Shown here piece after piece: positions 6,146 to 6,905 of a stretch of DNA of 6,905 bases. The stretch spans positions 1 through 6,905 of the forward strand of contig JAADFP010000065.1 of the NCBI GenBank assembly GCA_013152825.1, given 5' to 3'. The DNA is from Caldisericota bacterium. GTDB lineage: Bacteria; CAIJMQ01; JAADFP01. The position numbers and the translations under genes are program-made. The notes below the pieces were generated by a model that was given only the letters and a program-made list of their open reading frames with translations, was not told the DNA's origin and did no database searches. Position 1 is the stretch's first letter; each line of letters begins with the position of its first letter.

Positions 6146-6175
6146 ATTATACCATACCCTATCCCATGATTCCTC
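6146..6175 (-). promoter_or_regulatory. rpmB: Extended -10 promoter of the rpmB-truA-ccdA operon
   Basis: The minus strand reads TGG-TATAAT (6154 to 6146), a perfect -10 hexamer with the TGn extension. At the usual 17-base spacing the -35 position reads AGGAAT, a poor match, as is common when the extended -10 is present. The expected start of transcription is near 6139. It lies directly ahead of operon 1 and is the best promoter match I noticed in the spacers. Confidence 0.6.
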
Positions 6176-6190
6176 CCGAATTCCTCCCGA
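6169..6190. repeat. 11-bp perfect tandem repeat at the rpmB -35 region
   Basis: ATTCCTCCCGA occurs twice head to tail (6169-6179 and 6180-6190) with no mismatch. The minus-strand reading is a G-rich TCGGGAGGAAT pair. The unit is about one helical turn, and the pair covers and extends upstream of the position of the weak -35 box, where an activator site would sit. It may equally be a slippage duplication. Confidence 0.75.
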
Positions 6191-6196
6191 AATACC

Positions 6197-6212
6197 GGGG
6201 AATTAATTCCCC
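6197..6212. repeat. 16-bp perfect palindrome GGGGAATTAATTCCCC
   Basis: Both strands read GGGGAATTAATTCCCC. It lies about 45 bases upstream of the -10 box of rpmB. No T-run follows on either strand, so it is not an intrinsic terminator as it stands. It could be a dimeric regulator site or another short palindromic repeat of the spacer. Confidence 0.7.
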
Positions 6213-6326
6213 CAACTTAAAACAAATTTCTCCTTCTTACTCGTCTACGTAATTCGTTATGCGGTTGCGTGGCGGGAATCGCTATGCATTTCGGACACCG
6301 TCCCTCCCCCCACCGGTCTCTCTTTC

Positions 6327-6372
6327 GTCATTCCTGCCTGTCCCGATGAACATCGGGGCGCAAGCAGGAATC
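6327..6372 (+). repeat. REP-like palindrome, copy A (with nested hairpin)
   Basis: The element opens with GTCATTCCTGC and closes with GCAAGCAGGAATC, so ATTCCTGC pairs with GCAGGAAT over eight bases. Relative to copy B it carries 22 extra bases at the loop (6338-6359), which themselves contain the inverted repeat CCCGATG-AA-CATCGGG (6342-6357). The result is a hairpin within a hairpin. Confidence 0.75.
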
Positions 6373-6396
6373 TTGTATCTTGGTTATTGTATCTTG
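6373..6396. repeat. TTGTATCTTG direct repeat, 14-base spacing
   Basis: TTGTATCTTG occurs at 6373-6382 and again at 6387-6396, with four bases between. The 14-base period is twice the 7-base period of other tandem blocks in this spacer, but this may be coincidence. Confidence 0.6.
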
Positions 6397-6402
6397 TTTC
6401 TT

Positions 6403-6434
6403 ACTCACTTCCTAACTTATTCACTTACTCACTT
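6403..6434. repeat. Four-unit octamer tandem block, consensus ACTCACTT
   Basis: Four consecutive 8-base units end in ACTT: the first and last are ACTCACTT, and the two between are degenerate (CCTAACTT and ATTCACTT). The block directly follows the TTGTATCTTG repeats and precedes palindrome copy C. Confidence 0.65.
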
Positions 6435-6445
6435 CTATCCATCTC

Positions 6446-6471
6446 TGGATGCCTGCTTCCGCAGGCATGAC
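6446..6471 (-). repeat. REP-like palindrome, copy C (inverted)
   Basis: This is the same element as copy B on the opposite strand: read on the minus strand it matches B at 23 of 26 positions. The stem is ATGCCTGC (6449-6456) with GCAGGCAT (6461-6468). Relative to B, one stem pair has changed on both arms (T-A to G-C), keeping pairing. The minus-strand loop is GGAA, a GNRA tetraloop like B's GCAA. Confidence 0.75.
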
Positions 6472-6504
6472 AGGTATGGCTGATATCCTGTATCATTCCT
6501 CTTC

Positions 6505-6525
6505 CAGTCTAAAGTCTATGGTCTA
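6505..6525. repeat. NNGTCTA heptad block 1 (three units)
   Basis: Three consecutive 7-base units share GTCTA in positions 3-7; the two leading bases are CA, AA and TG. The 21-bp block ends just before hairpin CCAACCG...CGGTTGG. Confidence 0.7.
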
Positions 6526-6530
6526 ACCCG

Positions 6531-6548
6531 CCAACCGGTTGCGGTTGG
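6531..6548. repeat. Hairpin CCAACCG-GTTG-CGGTTGG
   Basis: A perfect seven-base-pair inverted repeat with a four-base loop, placed two bases before the next hairpin (6550-6567). The pair resembles a tandem stem-loop, but no T-run follows on either side. Confidence 0.65.
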
Positions 6549-6549
6549 G

Positions 6550-6567
6550 TCCCGACAGGTGTCGGGA
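6550..6567. repeat. Hairpin TCCCGACA-GG-TGTCGGGA
   Basis: A perfect 18-base inverted repeat. It shares CCCGA...TCGGG with the hairpin nested in copy A, while the inner two base pairs differ on both arms (CA/TG here, TG/CA there), so pairing is kept. Confidence 0.7.
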
Positions 6568-6620
6568 GAAACGTCATACGTGAGTCGCCTACCGTCTCTC
6601 CACATAATATATCCCCCTCC

Positions 6621-6646
6621 GTCATTCCTGCGCAAGCAGGAATCCA
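6621..6646 (+). repeat. REP-like palindrome, copy B (simple form)
   Basis: The compact form of the element, 26 bases: ATTCCTGC (6624-6631), loop GCAA, GCAGGAAT (6636-6643), flanked by GTC before and CCA after. It resembles the widespread GTCATTCC...GGAATC short palindromes of many bacteria (established as a sequence type; the exact family is not named here). Confidence 0.75.
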
Positions 6647-6737
6647 CATATTACTCTACCTTATTAAAAAAAACCAAAACTTCGGGATACCATCTCATTG
6701 GTTACTGGTTCAATCTACCCACCTTTGAACCAACCTA

Positions 6738-6758
6738 TAGTCTACAGTCTAATGTCTA
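6738..6758. repeat. NNGTCTA heptad block 2 (three units)
   Basis: Three in-register units with GTCTA cores; the leading dinucleotides are TA, CA and AT. Same length and unit as the blocks at 6505 and 6813. Confidence 0.7.
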
Positions 6759-6780
6759 TGATCCTCACTACCCCTTCCCT

Positions 6781-6808
6781 CGCTACCCACTACTATCTAC
6801 TCGCTACT
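6781..6808. repeat. NNCTACY heptad block (four units)
   Basis: Four consecutive 7-base units, CGCTACC, CACTACT, ATCTACT and CGCTACT, ending four bases before the third GTCTA block. The unit length is shared with the GTCTA blocks but the core differs. Confidence 0.65.
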
Positions 6809-6812
6809 GATA

Positions 6813-6833
6813 ATGTCTATGGTCTATAGTCTA
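6813..6833. repeat. NNGTCTA heptad block 3 (three units)
   Basis: Three in-register units with leading dinucleotides AT, TG and TA. The block ends ten bases from the stop codon of the possible gene at the right edge. Confidence 0.7.
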
Positions 6834-6843
6834 TTAATATGGC

Positions 6844-6905
6844 CTAATCCAGGGGAAGCTCTTCGAAGCCAAGTGAAATAACCTCAGTAGTACTTCCTCC
6901 TCCCA
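6844..6905 (-). CDS. Possible C-terminus of a gene entering from the right
   Basis: On the minus strand one frame is open from the right edge to a TAG at 6846-6844 and reads GGGSTTEVISLGFEELPLD. The composition is protein-like, and the repeats begin right after the stop, as expected at a gene end. The fragment is too short to identify, and a second frame is also open here (to a TAA a little further on), so this could be chance. If real, it is a same-strand neighbour upstream of the rpmB operon, separated from it by the repeat mosaic. Confidence 0.35.
   Translation of the reverse strand, partial: GGGSTTEVISLGFEELPLD

Larger units (their letters stand above)
6191..6843. other. Gene-free spacer filled with a mosaic of short repeats
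   Basis: No credible coding region is present. The two plus-strand frames here (6259-6483 and 6559-6810) run straight through the palindromes and tandem blocks and have no family resemblance. I see no rRNA, tRNA or transposase. What is visible are palindromes, hairpins and 7-8-bp tandem units, listed separately. The stretch also holds CGT/TTATGCGG-like patches (6241-6290) and ACCGTC(T/C)CTCC phrases (6296-6306 and 6591-6601), one before each forward palindrome copy, suggesting that larger units were copied and eroded. Confidence 0.7.

Noticed and set aside
6259..6483. Plus-strand open frame of 74 codons
   Set aside because: It runs through REP-like copies A and C and the octamer block; no family resemblance, and the hydrophobic look comes from repeat translation.
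6706..6735. T-arm-like GGTTCAATC and possible tRNA
   Set aside because: GGTTCAA pairs with TTGAACC across an 11-base loop, but no acceptor, D or anticodon arms can be built around it.
6559..6810. Plus-strand open frame of 83 codons
   Set aside because: Its sequence is made of palindrome B, GTCTA heptads and CTAC heptads; not protein-like, and opposite to all real genes.
6505..6833. Possible CRISPR array from repeated GTCTA blocks
   Set aside because: Units are 7 bp and tandem without unique spacers of regular length, and no cas gene is present.

Overview
The window looks like chromosomal DNA from an uncultivated diderm (outer-membrane) bacterium of moderate GC. An HtrB/LpxL-type lipid A acyltransferase gene points to an outer membrane. 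A DUF1844 protein, a four-cysteine L28, tightly packed operons, and a repeat-filled spacer containing short palindromes and 7-bp tandem units recall candidate phyla such as Omnitrophota. That placement is inference. No gene here fixes the lineage, and there are no phage, plasmid, transposase or CRISPR signatures.

Every convincing gene is on the minus strand, so transcription runs from right to left. At the right edge (6844-6905) there may be the last 19 codons of a gene that enters from outside. Next comes a gene-free stretch of about 770 bases (6077-6843). Its right part is a collage of small repeats: three copies of a GTCATTCCTGC-type palindrome, two CCCGA...TCGGG hairpins, three separate 21-bp blocks of an NNGTCTA heptad, a CTAC heptad block and an octamer block. 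Its left part holds a 16-bp palindrome, an 11-bp tandem repeat and a strong extended -10 promoter with a leader of about 60 bases.

That promoter should drive operon 1: rpmB (L28), a 78-residue two-helix membrane protein, truA (tRNA pseudouridine synthase) and ccdA (membrane thiol/disulfide electron carrier). Spacings are 2 and 3 bases, then a 4-base ATGA overlap. The set joins translation functions to redox or cytochrome c maturation.

A 136-base spacer (3993-4128) follows, with a 38-base bulged hairpin and a possible promoter placed so close to the next start codon that the message would be nearly leaderless.

Operon 2 is an lpxL/htrB-like acyltransferase, a family 2 glycosyltransferase of the polyprenyl-phosphate type, pcm (protein repair methyltransferase), a COG2426 small membrane protein, a DUF1844 protein and a uroporphyrinogen decarboxylase-superfamily protein cut by the left edge. 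Spacings are a 16-base overlap, 1 base, an 8-base overlap, 15 bases and a 4-base overlap. It combines envelope lipid/glycan synthesis with protein repair and poorly understood genes.

I found no unmistakable new multi-gene system. The strongest candidates for undescribed biology are the repeat mosaic, with paired base changes that preserve stems; the bulged hairpin ahead of the acyltransferase; the repeat-decorated rpmB promoter and leader; and the unassigned URO-D-fold enzyme.
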